This document shows, piece after piece, positions 18,590 through 26,766 of a DNA stretch of 50,971 bases. Made by a program: the position numbers and the translations under genes. The notes beneath the pieces are model-generated. The model did not search any database. It was not told the DNA's origin and worked only from the letters and a program-made list of their open reading frames with translations. The DNA is taken from the NCBI GenBank assembly GCA_019120545.1, contig DWUX01000007.1:1-50971 (forward strand). The letters are read 5' to 3'. Numbering within the stretch: position 1 is the stretch's first letter; each line of letters opens with the position of its first letter. The stretch is from Candidatus Blautia stercoripullorum (GTDB lineage Bacteria > Bacillota > Clostridia > Lachnospirales > Lachnospiraceae).

Positions 18590-19612
18590 CTAAAGGTCTC
18601 CTTTCCGTCTCACCGTATTTCCCAGCACAATGCTGCCCCCTACGATTCTCACTCCTGAAGGCTTTTTTCTCCCTTCAATCCTCTTTAAAATAGTGTTTAC
18701 ACTGATCTGAGCAATGGCTTTTTCATCATTTTCGTAGGTCGTCAGCTTTAAAGGCGTAAGATTTCTGGTATTATAATTGTCAAATCCAACTACAGAAACA
18801 TCTTCCGGCACATGGATCTCTCGTTTTTTCAGCTTTTGCAGCAGAATCTCGGCAGTCTTATCACAGTTGCACACAAATGCCTCCGGTAGTTTATCCGGCA
18901 GTTCAAACTGGATACGATAATCTCCATTACTGAAATCCCGGTCCGGCAGAATGTTGTTCTGTGCCTCTTCCTCCCCTGCCAGCTCCAGGGCTTTGCAATA
19001 TCCCAGATACCTGTCGGTGATGTTTTTAGTCCCGTCCGGAGTCCCTACAAACATTAAATCCGAAAACCCCTGATCCAGCAAAAACCTGGTCATCTGTTCC
19101 ATGCCGCCGAACCCGTCTGTAATGATATAATCCATGTCTTCATAGACATCATAATAATCCACACACACTACAGGTATATCATAGGTGCTTCGTATAGCTT
19201 GAATATATAATTCGTTCAGTTCCCCGATCAGAATCAACCCCGCTGTTTTCTGTTCCAGGAACGGTTCAAAAGGCTTTTCCAATGCCTCTTTTTCAGCGGT
19301 GACAACTTCCAGGACTGTAAGATGTCCTTTTTTTACCGCTTCTGCAGCTATTCTTTTATATATATCCATATAAAAAGAGGGAAATTCTTTTACATATTTT
19401 TCAGCTACTGCCACTCCGATGATATAAGATTTCTCTTCCTTTTTTTCTCTTACCACACTGCGGTATCCCATTTTTTCCGCAGTATCTGCAATTTTCTTTC
19501 TGAGACTGTCGCTGACTCCTTTTTTTCCTTTCAGCGCATTGGATACTGTAACGATACTGACTCCCAGCGCCTCTGCAATATCCTCCATTTTCACACTCTT
19601 TTTCTGACCCAT
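18590..19612 (-). CDS. LacI-family transcriptional regulator (second of tandem pair)
   Basis: A 340-residue LacI-type regulator with helix-turn-helix MEDIAEALGVSIVTVSNALK (about 9-28) and a C-terminal effector domain (GFDNYNTRNLTPLKLTTYEN). Its recognition helix is nearly identical to that of the adjacent paralogue, so both may bind the same operators with different effectors, or form heterodimers. It lies 38 bp after the GH36 stop. Effector and targets are inferred from position only. Confidence 0.88.
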   Translation of the reverse strand: MGQKKSVKMEDIAEALGVSIVTVSNALKGKKGVSDSLRKKIADTAEKMGYRSVVREKKEEKSYIIGVAVAEKYVKEFPSFYMDIYKRIAAEAVKKGHLTVLEVVTAEKEALEKPFEPFLEQKTAGLILIGELNELYIQAIRSTYDIPVVCVDYYDVYEDMDYIITDGFGGMEQMTRFLLDQGFSDLMFVGTPDGTKNITDRYLGYCKALELAGEEEAQNNILPDRDFSNGDYRIQFELPDKLPEAFVCNCDKTAEILLQKLKKREIHVPEDVSVVGFDNYNTRNLTPLKLTTYENDEKAIAQISVNTILKRIEGRKKPSGVRIVGGSIVLGNTVRRKGDL

Positions 19613-19650
19613 GATCCACCTCTTTTCTTAAATCTGTATCTATCCGGCCT

Positions 19651-21834
19651 TTACTGACACATACTGATCTCTATAGTCCTGCTGCGAAAATCTCCCATTT
19701 CCGGCGTGATTCTAAGGCCTGCCTGCATCAAAGTCCTGCCGGAATACTCTTTTCCATCAACCTGATATCTTTTGTCCGGATCCAGCCCTGCGAGCCTTAA
19801 AAATCTGCTCTTCACATTTGCCCTGGACAGTACCTGTACATAAAACAGCAGGGCTTTGGATTTATCCTTTTCTACGATCATCCAACTATCATAGTATCTG
19901 TTTTCAGCCGCAGATGCAAGACGATAATAATCTCCTTCTCTGATCAGGTCATTATATTTATGATATTTTTCCACCTGAACCTTCACCAGGGTTTTCTCTT
20001 CCTCAGTCAGCTTGGTGATGTCCAGTTCATATCCGAATGTTCCAAGCAGGGCTACGTCTCCTCTTGTTTCAAAAGGCGTTACCCGTCCTACGGAATGATT
20101 CGGACATACGCTTACATGAGCTCCCATGGCAGATACCGGGTAGACCAGAGCTGTCCCTTCCTGGATCGCAAGACGTTCTATAGCATCTGTGTCATCCGAG
20201 CACCAGATCTGAGGGCTGTAGTACAACATTCCCGGATCAAACCTGGCTCCGCCGCCGGAGCAGTTTTCCAGAAGAATATCTGGGAAATCTCTGATCAGCC
20301 GTTCCTGCATCCTGTAAACTCCCAGCACATACCGATGGTACAGCTCTCCTTGACGGTCTGCCGGAAGAGCGCTGCTTCCCATGGTCGCCAGCTGCCTGTT
20401 CATATCCCATTTCACATAAGAAATATCCGCGCTTCTCAGTACTTCTGCGATCATCTCATAGACCCCGTCCACGACTTCCTGTCTGGAAAAATCCAGTACA
20501 TACTGAGCCCGGCTTTGTGTAGTTTCTCTTCCCGGAATCTGAATCGCCCAGTCCGGATGCTTTCTGTACAGCTCAGATTCCGGCGAGATCATTTCCGGTT
20601 CTACCCAGATTCCGAACTTCATCCCCAGTTTTTTAACATTTTCCACCAGGTTGTTCAAACCGCCCTTAATCTTCTCTTCATTGACAAACCAGTCTCCCAG
20701 AGAACTGTCGTCCAGATTCCGCTTTCCAAACCATCCGTCATCCATGACCAGCATCTCAATTCCCAGTTCAGAGGCCTCTTTTGCGATCTCAAGCAGTTTT
20801 TTCTCATCAAAATCAAAATATGTAGCCTCCCAGTTGTTGATGAGAATAGGACGTTTTTTGTGAAGATAAGGGCTTCTGATCAGATGCTGTCTGTACAGAT
20901 CATGGTAGGTCCTGGTCATCTTCCCAAGGCCCTGATCTGAATATACCATCACCACTTCCGGAGCAGTAAAATGTTCTCCCGGCTCCAGCTTCCAGGTAAA
21001 GCCCTCCGGATGGATCCCCATGGTCATTCTCACAGAATCAAACTGGCTTTTTTCCGCCTGGGCAATGAAATTTCCGGAATATACGAAGTTCATCCCGTAG
21101 ACTTCTCCAGTCTCCTGGGTGGTTCCTGGCGTCACCAGAGCCATAAATGGATGCTCCTGATGACTGGACTCCCCTTTTAAAGAGGCAATGTTCTGCCTTC
21201 CGTAGCCCAGAGGCATTCTCTGAATATGACGTTCTCGTGCCCAGGATCCAAAAAGTCCCAGCACCTGGAAATTCCGGTCGTCCATATCCAGGCAGGCAGA
21301 AAGTACTTTTTCAAGATAAACGCTTTCCTTCCCCTGGTTTTCAACAAAAACTGAACGGATGACCGCATCTGAATCTTCCATTACAGAATAGAGAAGGGTC
21401 GCTTTTATTCCCAGAAGCCTGTCCAGGCAGAAAATCTTCAGTGTTGCACATTCCTCTTTCTTTCCCCACACAGAAGGAAGCCCTTCCAATGCCGGTTTTC
21501 CTTCCATGATCTCATATCCTGTGTAAACCAGTTCACTGGCTCTGTGCCCATCCTGGCTTCTGACACAAAATGCACTTTCGCGATAATCGCCCATACCTGT
21601 CTCCGGGTATTCAAAAGCCGCACAGTCCAGAAAAGCCCCTTTCTCCCGCAGATTCACAGATGGCACTAAAGGAGCCTCATCTTCACGAAGAAGATAGCGC
21701 AGATCCCTTTCATCCAGATATTTTCCATAATACATATGAGCCACATATTTTCCATCTACAATAGCAATACCATAAGTAGTACTGTTGGTGTGGATTAAAA
21801 ATACTTTTTTTTCTTCATCAAATATGATTTTCAT
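19651..21834 (-). CDS. GH36 alpha-galactosidase
   Basis: A 727-residue family 36 alpha-galactosidase of the full-length type: N-terminal beta-sandwich (about 1-320), catalytic barrel (about 325-640) and C-terminal beta domain. Landmarks are MDDGWFGKR, GIWVEPEMISP, the nucleophile D477 in KWDMNR, LLENCSGGGARFDP and the acid/base Asp in CSDDTD (547/548). It has no signal peptide, so it trims galactose from imported galactomanno-oligosaccharides; raffinose-type sugars are an alternative. AGGAG lies before the start at 21834. It heads an operon with the two LacI genes. Confidence 0.93.
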   Translation of the reverse strand: MKIIFDEEKKVFLIHTNSTTYGIAIVDGKYVAHMYYGKYLDERDLRYLLREDEAPLVPSVNLREKGAFLDCAAFEYPETGMGDYRESAFCVRSQDGHRASELVYTGYEIMEGKPALEGLPSVWGKKEECATLKIFCLDRLLGIKATLLYSVMEDSDAVIRSVFVENQGKESVYLEKVLSACLDMDDRNFQVLGLFGSWARERHIQRMPLGYGRQNIASLKGESSHQEHPFMALVTPGTTQETGEVYGMNFVYSGNFIAQAEKSQFDSVRMTMGIHPEGFTWKLEPGEHFTAPEVVMVYSDQGLGKMTRTYHDLYRQHLIRSPYLHKKRPILINNWEATYFDFDEKKLLEIAKEASELGIEMLVMDDGWFGKRNLDDSSLGDWFVNEEKIKGGLNNLVENVKKLGMKFGIWVEPEMISPESELYRKHPDWAIQIPGRETTQSRAQYVLDFSRQEVVDGVYEMIAEVLRSADISYVKWDMNRQLATMGSSALPADRQGELYHRYVLGVYRMQERLIRDFPDILLENCSGGGARFDPGMLYYSPQIWCSDDTDAIERLAIQEGTALVYPVSAMGAHVSVCPNHSVGRVTPFETRGDVALLGTFGYELDITKLTEEEKTLVKVQVEKYHKYNDLIREGDYYRLASAAENRYYDSWMIVEKDKSKALLFYVQVLSRANVKSRFLRLAGLDPDKRYQVDGKEYSGRTLMQAGLRITPEMGDFRSRTIEISMCQ

Positions 21835-21875
21835 CTTTTTCTCCTATTTTTAATTAATTTTAAGTTCTTATTTAA

Positions 21876-21906
21876 CTATAATTAATTATTTTCTTCTTTT
21901 TGTCAA
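21876..21906 (-). promoter_or_regulatory. Candidate GH36-lacI promoter
   Basis: On the minus strand a perfect TTGACA (21901-21906) is followed by AT-rich sequence with several possible -10 boxes (TAATTA at 16 bases, TTATAG at 19 bases). A TTTAAGTT motif at 21859-21866 downstream is shared with the importer promoter and may be an operator. Confidence 0.45.
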
Positions 21907-21978
21907 TATGCTTTTATAAGATTTGAAAATATTTTTTTGGATTTTGATAGATTTCCTTTTCTTTTTGCGAATATAAGG

Positions 21979-22008
21979 TATAACCATCAGATGTGTTTAC
22001 GCTATACT
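21979..22008 (+). promoter_or_regulatory. Possible promoter of the ECF sigma gene
   Basis: TATAACC near 21979-21985 and TATACT at 22003-22008 stand upstream of the sigma gene. The AAC-containing upstream element would fit an ECF-type, self-regulated promoter, but no second copy is available to compare. Confidence 0.25.
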
Positions 22009-22073
22009 TTTACTATGGCACGGCAGATCTCCTGCCGAATCGAGTATGCATACCGGAGCCAGAAGGAGAGTTT

Positions 22074-22643
22074 ATGAAAATAACAGAACAAAATTTTATA
22101 AATGAGATAAGTCTTGGAAATGAAAAGGCACTGGAATACTGTATGCTCCACTATGGCGGTCTGGTCCGTTCTGTGATACACCGGCATATAGGAAACCTGA
22201 CTCAGTATGAAGAGGATTGCATCAACGAGGTATTCTTCGCAGTATGGGAACATATTGATTCCTACCGTCCGGAGAAAAATCCCTTTGCCAACTGGATCGC
22301 AGGGGTGGCCCGGCTAAAAACTCTGGACTGCCTGCGGAAATATTCCCACCACCTTATGGAGCATAGCTGGGAAGAAAACGTCCCCCATACTGCCTCCCGG
22401 GAAGATACGGCCCTTCAGGCCATTGAAGAAGAAATTTCCCGTGAGACTCAGCAAATGCTGGACTGTCTCACCCCCCAGGACAAAGACTTATTTATCCGCC
22501 TTTATGTGGAAGAACAGGATATGGAAAAGATCAGCCGGGATACAGGCATGTCCAGACCGATGATCTATAACCATCTATCCCGGGGAAAACGAAAGATCCG
22601 AAAATTATTTCCCGGAAAGTCCGGAAACCAGAAAGGAGACTGA
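22074..22643 (+). CDS. ECF-type RNA polymerase sigma factor
   Basis: A 189-residue sigma-70 family protein. Region 2 spans about residues 20-90 (YEEDCINEVFFAVWEHID, NPFANWIAGVARLKTLDCLR) and region 4 about 120-180 with the helix-turn-helix MEKISRDTGMSRPMIYNHLS. I use the ATG at 22074, preceded by AGAAGGAG; the longer ORF start has no ribosome site. The next gene, 3 bp downstream, encodes a membrane protein of the DUF4179 group often paired with such sigma factors as anti-sigma factor. Target regulon is unknown. Confidence 0.9.
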   Translation: MKITEQNFINEISLGNEKALEYCMLHYGGLVRSVIHRHIGNLTQYEEDCINEVFFAVWEHIDSYRPEKNPFANWIAGVARLKTLDCLRKYSHHLMEHSWEENVPHTASREDTALQAIEEEISRETQQMLDCLTPQDKDLFIRLYVEEQDMEKISRDTGMSRPMIYNHLSRGKRKIRKLFPGKSGNQKGD

Positions 22644-22646
22644 CCT

Positions 22647-23693
22647 ATGAAAGAATCTATCTACAATTTATTAAATGATATTGACAGCAGCCCGGAATCC
22701 TACACGACTGCTCAGGTAACCCAAAAAGATATAAAAGACTGGAAAAAAGCTTTTAAGAATAAGGAACAAAATTCCGGTCTACCCGGTAAAAGAGCCCTCA
22801 GAAAGCATCGTTATGTGAAATATGCAGCCGCTGCCGCCGCCGCAGTGGTCCTCATCTGCGCCGGATCCATCCCTTCTGTCAGGATCACCGCCTATGCCGC
22901 AGTAAAATCTGTCACCTATGATCTGGGACAGCTCCTGGGAATCTCGGCTGATCTCTCCCCCTATACCACAGTGGTAGGAGAATCTGTTTCTAGAGACGGA
23001 ATCACTGTAACCTTAAATGAAGTGATCATGGATGAAAATATGATGTACATCACCGATACAGTAACTACTTCTGAAAAAATGGACACCGTAGAAAAACAAA
23101 TGGGATATATGGCTGACGCCATGGTATTTATCAACGGTAAAATGGCTTCCAGCGGAGCCAGCGGCGGCGTTGAGCAGGCAGATGACTATAATCTGGTATC
23201 CACCATGGAGATCGACCTTTCCGATATTGATACCAGCGGTACTGTGGATATGGAAATCCGGTATTCAGTAGAGGGCAGAGAGATCGGCACCATAGCCTTT
23301 ACTGCCTCAGGCGCAGAGCTTCTTGCAGATACTGTTACCATACCTTTAAACGAAGTCATTACCCTGCCTGATGACAGCACATTATCCCTGGAAAAATACA
23401 CTACCAGCGAAGTAGGCCAGAAAATCTTCTTCACCCTTTCTCCCAAAAAGGTAGTCTACGACGTTATCCTGAAAGGACAAGATAATCTGGGGAATCCGGT
23501 GGAATTCATCACCCGTTCTATCCACGACGGCCAGGGCCGTATGGAAGTCAGCACCATAGACAACGGCTACGTAAACGACCAGGCGGAAAGCCTGACTCTG
23601 ACCCCGTATGCGGTAAGATTTCCGGAGACCAGCGGAAAAATGAGCAATGATTATCAGCCGGTAGGAGAAGCTTTTACGATCCAGCTGAAGTAG
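22647..23693 (+). CDS. DUF4179 membrane protein, likely anti-sigma factor
   Basis: A 348-residue single-pass membrane protein. Residues 1-55 are cytosolic and could bind the sigma factor; residues 58-76 (alanine-rich) form the membrane helix; the remainder is an extracellular beta-rich DUF4179-type domain with repeated GITVTLNEV/DTVTIPLNEV-like strands. It follows the sigma gene with a 3-bp gap. DUF4179 proteins are regularly encoded next to ECF sigma genes in Clostridia, and the anti-sigma role is inferred from that pairing. The extracellular domain would be the stress or ligand sensor. Confidence 0.75.
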   Translation: MKESIYNLLNDIDSSPESYTTAQVTQKDIKDWKKAFKNKEQNSGLPGKRALRKHRYVKYAAAAAAAVVLICAGSIPSVRITAYAAVKSVTYDLGQLLGISADLSPYTTVVGESVSRDGITVTLNEVIMDENMMYITDTVTTSEKMDTVEKQMGYMADAMVFINGKMASSGASGGVEQADDYNLVSTMEIDLSDIDTSGTVDMEIRYSVEGREIGTIAFTASGAELLADTVTIPLNEVITLPDDSTLSLEKYTTSEVGQKIFFTLSPKKVVYDVILKGQDNLGNPVEFITRSIHDGQGRMEVSTIDNGYVNDQAESLTLTPYAVRFPETSGKMSNDYQPVGEAFTIQLK

Positions 23694-23700
23694 ATCTATA

Positions 23701-23753
23701 AAAACAGGACCGGGAAGTTACAGGTCATGCCAAAACTTTCCCGGTCCTGTTTT
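23701..23753. terminator. Bidirectional terminator between anti-sigma and folBK genes
   Basis: A long stem (AAAACAGGACCGGGAA...TTCCCGGTCCTGTTTT with one bulge) ends in T-runs on both strands. It closes the plus-strand sigma operon and the minus-strand folate operon. Confidence 0.9.
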
Positions 23754-23773
23754 TTGGTTTTATATCCTATCTC

Positions 23774-24592
23774 TTAATCCAGCTCTTTCAGCAACTGGAA
23801 AATAGTCTTTTTATAGATCGGATGCCGGATATTTGGCGCTATCTCACTTAGCGGTCTCAGCACAAAATCCCGCATATGCATTTCTACATGTGGAATGATC
23901 AATTCGTCGGTTTCCATGACCAGATCGTCATATAATAAAATATCAAGATCTAAGGTCCTTGGCCCCCAGCGGATGATCCTTTCCCGATGGGCCTCTTTCT
24001 CAATCTCATGAAGTTTTTCCAGAAGTTCTTCCGGAGAAAGGAGCGTCTTTAAAAGAAGACAGGCGTTGAGAAAATCATCCTGCTCCACTCCGCCGTAAGG
24101 TTCTGTCACCAGATAACCGGAGACTTTTTCCACCTTGCACCCTTCCGCTTCATTCAGACGCTTCACCGCCTGATCCAGGTAAGCCTTTTTATCTCCCAGG
24201 TTAGATCCCAGCCCCAGATACGCTCTGTGCCAGAATCTGCTGATCTTCACAGATACATATTCCAGAGGCAGCCCTACCGGAGCCCAGGGCTTTTTCAGCT
24301 CCAGTTCAACTCCTTTCAGCAAAGGGTATCTACAAAGCAGTTCCCGGGCAAGATTTTCTCCAGCCGCCTCTATAAGCTTAAAGGTATTTTTCTGCATATA
24401 TTCTGTGATAAAGTGGCTGACTTCCCCATAATCTATAGACAGTTCCAGCTCATCCTTCTTTCCTGCCGGCCGTGTATCGGTATACATGACCAGAGAGAGG
24501 ATAAATTTCTGTCCCAGCTTTGTTTCTTCAGGGAAAACCCCATGCCTGGCATAAAATTCCAGATTCTCTATATGTATTTCATCATATTTCAT
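23774..24592 (-). CDS. folBK: Bifunctional dihydroneopterin aldolase / HPPK
   Basis: A 272-residue fusion. Residues 1-118 are dihydroneopterin aldolase (FYARHGVFPEE, IDYGEV) and residues 122-272 are 6-hydroxymethyl-dihydropterin pyrophosphokinase, with the signature RWGPRTLDLDILLYDD (about 208-223) and AYLGLGSNLGD. It performs two consecutive steps of dihydrofolate synthesis, from dihydroneopterin to the pyrophosphorylated pterin used by FolP. It is the last gene of the folate operon, 7 bp after folP, and ends at a bidirectional terminator. Such FolB-FolK fusions are known in Firmicutes. Confidence 0.95.
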   Translation of the reverse strand: MKYDEIHIENLEFYARHGVFPEETKLGQKFILSLVMYTDTRPAGKKDELELSIDYGEVSHFITEYMQKNTFKLIEAAGENLARELLCRYPLLKGVELELKKPWAPVGLPLEYVSVKISRFWHRAYLGLGSNLGDKKAYLDQAVKRLNEAEGCKVEKVSGYLVTEPYGGVEQDDFLNACLLLKTLLSPEELLEKLHEIEKEAHRERIIRWGPRTLDLDILLYDDLVMETDELIIPHVEMHMRDFVLRPLSEIAPNIRHPIYKKTIFQLLKELD

Positions 24593-24599
24593 CGTTCTC

Positions 24600-25406
24600 T
24601 TACTCCTTCAGGATGGCCTGGGTCATCTGTATAGCTCTCCGGTTCTCCTTAACATCATGGACCCGGACAAAAGATGCCCCCTTTTCCACTCCCATTACCG
24701 TAGTTACCAGAGTTCCTTCCACCCGCTGATCTGCCGGAAGGTCCAGAGTCCGTCCGATCACAGACTTTCTTGAAGTAGCCAACAGCACCGGATACCCCAT
24801 ATCTTTCAAACATTCCAGATGGTTTATGACCCGGAGATTCTGCTCGTATGTTTTGCCAAAACCTACGCCAGGATCCAGAATGATATTTTCATCGGGGACT
24901 CCTGCCGCCTTTGCGATCTCCACGGAATCTCTCAGATCCCGGCACATATCTTCCAGGAAATTTTTATATTCCGTGTTATCCCGGTTATGCATGAGGCAGC
25001 AGGGCACCTGGTACTGTGCCGTCAGATCCGCCACCCTTTTGTCATACTTAAACCCCCAGATATCATTTACCATATCAGCTCCGGCCCTTAAAGCAGCTTC
25101 TACAACAGCGCTTTTATAGCTGTCCACAGATACCGGGATATCAAAGTTTTCCTTTATCATACGGATAACCGGAACAACTCTCTGGATTTCTTCCTCAATG
25201 GTGATCTGGGTATGGCCAGGACGGGTGGATTCTCCTCCTACGTCAATGATCGCCGCCCCTTCCCGGATCATATCTGCCACATGTTTTTTTGCCTTGTCCA
25301 TATTGTTCCACATTCCCCCATCGGAAAAAGAATCTGGAGTCACATTTAAGATTCCCATAATGTAGCATTCATTTTCTGTATCAAAATATTGATTTCCGAT
25401 TTTCAT
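24600..25406 (-). CDS. folP: Dihydropteroate synthase
   Basis: A 268-residue TIM-barrel enzyme joining p-aminobenzoate to hydroxymethyl-dihydropterin pyrophosphate. Signatures are GILNVTPDSFSDGG (about 18-31) and IIDVGGESTRPG, plus the pterin-binding DPGVGFGKT and LLATSRKSVIGR loops. This is the sulfonamide target; the motifs look ordinary. It lies 18 bp after the HD gene in the folate operon. Confidence 0.96.
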   Translation of the reverse strand: MKIGNQYFDTENECYIMGILNVTPDSFSDGGMWNNMDKAKKHVADMIREGAAIIDVGGESTRPGHTQITIEEEIQRVVPVIRMIKENFDIPVSVDSYKSAVVEAALRAGADMVNDIWGFKYDKRVADLTAQYQVPCCLMHNRDNTEYKNFLEDMCRDLRDSVEIAKAAGVPDENIILDPGVGFGKTYEQNLRVINHLECLKDMGYPVLLATSRKSVIGRTLDLPADQRVEGTLVTTVMGVEKGASFVRVHDVKENRRAIQMTQAILKE

Positions 25407-25424
25407 GGCAGTTCTCCTGTTCTC

Positions 25425-25907
25425 TTATACGCTGATCAGCATATTCTTTTTTTCTTCACTCCAGTTGCAATCCGGTTCCGCAGGACAGAACCCGCAGAGT
25501 CTGGACTTCTTATCTGCCCGGTAGAGTATTCCGGCAAGCCGGCTGTCCTCTCCGATATCTTTGTCTCTGTGCCGGGCAATCGCTTCCAGGATCTCTATCT
25601 GCTCTTCCCCGGTAAAACCGCAGTCTTTCAGGATCTCCGCAGCCAGGTCTTCTCCGGCTCTTTCGTGGGGGATTCCTTCCGTATACTGAAGATATCTTCC
25701 AATATCATGGAGCAGCGCCGCTCCATAAATGATTTCCTTGGAAATCCCACAGTTTTTTTCCAGATTTTCTATGTAAGCGATCCTGGCCACATCCATCAGA
25801 TGATCTATGCCATGTCTGCAGAAAATACGATTTTTCTCATATTCCGCCAGATGTTCCATATGCTGTTTCCACACAGGATGTCTCCATATTTTATTGACTC
25901 TTTCCAT
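25425..25907 (-). CDS. HD-domain phosphohydrolase in the folate operon
   Basis: A 160-residue HD protein with metal-binding residues in CRHGIDHLMDVARIA and ALLHDIGRYLQY. A short C-terminal segment holds CGFCPAEPDC, a possible metal site. I choose the start at 25907 (MERVNKIW), just past the folE stop, with GGAG upstream. It sits between folE and folP. Because the dihydroneopterin triphosphate dephosphorylation step has no other candidate here, this hydrolase could fill it; that is inference. HD proteins in fol clusters are common in Clostridia. Confidence 0.8.
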   Translation of the reverse strand: MERVNKIWRHPVWKQHMEHLAEYEKNRIFCRHGIDHLMDVARIAYIENLEKNCGISKEIIYGAALLHDIGRYLQYTEGIPHERAGEDLAAEILKDCGFTGEEQIEILEAIARHRDKDIGEDSRLAGILYRADKKSRLCGFCPAEPDCNWSEEKKNMLISV

Positions 25908-25908
25908 A

Positions 25909-26466
25909 TCATCTCCGCTCCAGCATACGATAGAACTGATTCTGCAGTTTCTCATCATCATTAAAAACGCCTCTTGTAACTACCGTAACCGTCTTTGTGC
26001 CTGGTTTTTTGATCCCCCTCATAGTCATACACATATGTTCCGCTTCGATCAGCACCATAACTCCATGAGGTTTTAATTCTTCCATAAAGACATCCGCAAT
26101 CTGTGCGGTCAGACGTTCCTGGAGCTGGAACCTCTTTGCAAAGACTTCCAGAGTACGGGCAATCTTGCTCAATCCTACTACCTCCCCATCAGGGATATAG
26201 GCAACTGCCGCTGTTCCATAAAAAGGCAGCATATGGTGTTCGCAAAAAGAATAAAAAGGAATATCTTTTTCCATGACCATATCATTATTGTCCACATGAA
26301 ACCGTTTCTTTAAATGTACCCCGGCATCCTCTGTATATCCTGCAGCCAGTTCCTCATACATTCTGGCAATACGGTCCGGAGTCTCCACAAGTCCCTCTCT
26401 GTGTATGTCTTCTCCGATACCTTCTAAGATCAGCTTTACTCCTTCCTGTATCTTTGCCTTATCCAT
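25909..26466 (-). CDS. folE: GTP cyclohydrolase I
   Basis: A 185-residue type I GTP cyclohydrolase (FolE1), which opens GTP to 7,8-dihydroneopterin triphosphate, the first step of folate synthesis. Zinc ligands are C75 and H78 in FCEHHMLPF and C146 in EHMCMTMRG. It forms homodecamers in known relatives. Its first 8 bases overlap the end of a 45-codon ORF in another frame, and its ribosome site AAGGAGG lies within that ORF. The folate operon order is small ORF-folE-HD-folP-folBK. Confidence 0.95.
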   Translation of the reverse strand: MDKAKIQEGVKLILEGIGEDIHREGLVETPDRIARMYEELAAGYTEDAGVHLKKRFHVDNNDMVMEKDIPFYSFCEHHMLPFYGTAAVAYIPDGEVVGLSKIARTLEVFAKRFQLQERLTAQIADVFMEELKPHGVMVLIEAEHMCMTMRGIKKPGTKTVTVVTRGVFNDDEKLQNQFYRMLERR

Positions 26467-26596
26467 GTTTCTTCCCTCCTTTTCCGGCCTCTCTGTGTAA
26501 GCCTGCTGGTGGAAGAACTGTTTCCAGGTTCTTCAAGTCAAGTCCACTTCCGTATTTGGATCCTTTTTCCAAATATACTCTTGCTCTTTCTTTCAT
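26459..26596 (-). CDS. Small 45-codon ORF leading the folate operon
   Basis: Too short for the ORF track. It runs from ATG at 26596, preceded by ATAGGAG, to a TAA that overlaps the start of folE by 8 bases (the bases CATGGATAA serve both). The product is basic (starts [18 protein letters not shown]) with no membrane helix. A clear promoter lies 38 bp upstream. Coding is supported by the ribosome site and the overlap; I do not recognise the protein. It may be a real small protein or a leader peptide that couples translation to folE. Confidence 0.5.
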   Translation of the reverse strand: MKERARVYLEKGSKYGSGLDLKNLETVLPPAGLHREAGKGGKKHG

Positions 26597-26633
26597 CTTT
26601 AGGTTCTCCTATCTGAGATAATATTTTCCTCTC

Positions 26634-26662
26634 ATTATAGAACGCTTCTTTTCTAAACTCAA
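26634..26662 (-). promoter_or_regulatory. Promoter of the folate operon
   Basis: On the minus strand TTGAGT (26657-26662) and a perfect TATAAT (26634-26639) are exactly 17 bases apart. It drives the small ORF and folE. Confidence 0.75.
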
Positions 26663-26710
26663 TATCTTTATGCATTTTCTATCCCTCAAATTTTCCCGTA
26701 TATAAAATCT

Positions 26711-26752
26711 GCCCTCAGCATATAGAAATAAACTTCTTTGTATGCTGAAGGC
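26711..26752 (-). terminator. Terminator after the ABC exporter
   Basis: On the minus strand GCCTTCAGCATA pairs with TATATGCTGAGGGC and is followed by AGATTTTATA. It lies 15 bp after the stop of the exporter operon. The T-run is modest; on the plus strand it would be followed by ATTTTAT. Confidence 0.55.
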
Positions 26753-26766
26753 ATTTTATCTTCCGT

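Noticed and set aside
17581-19612. The two LacI genes as one split gene
   Set aside because: Each has its own complete helix-turn-helix and effector domain and its own start.
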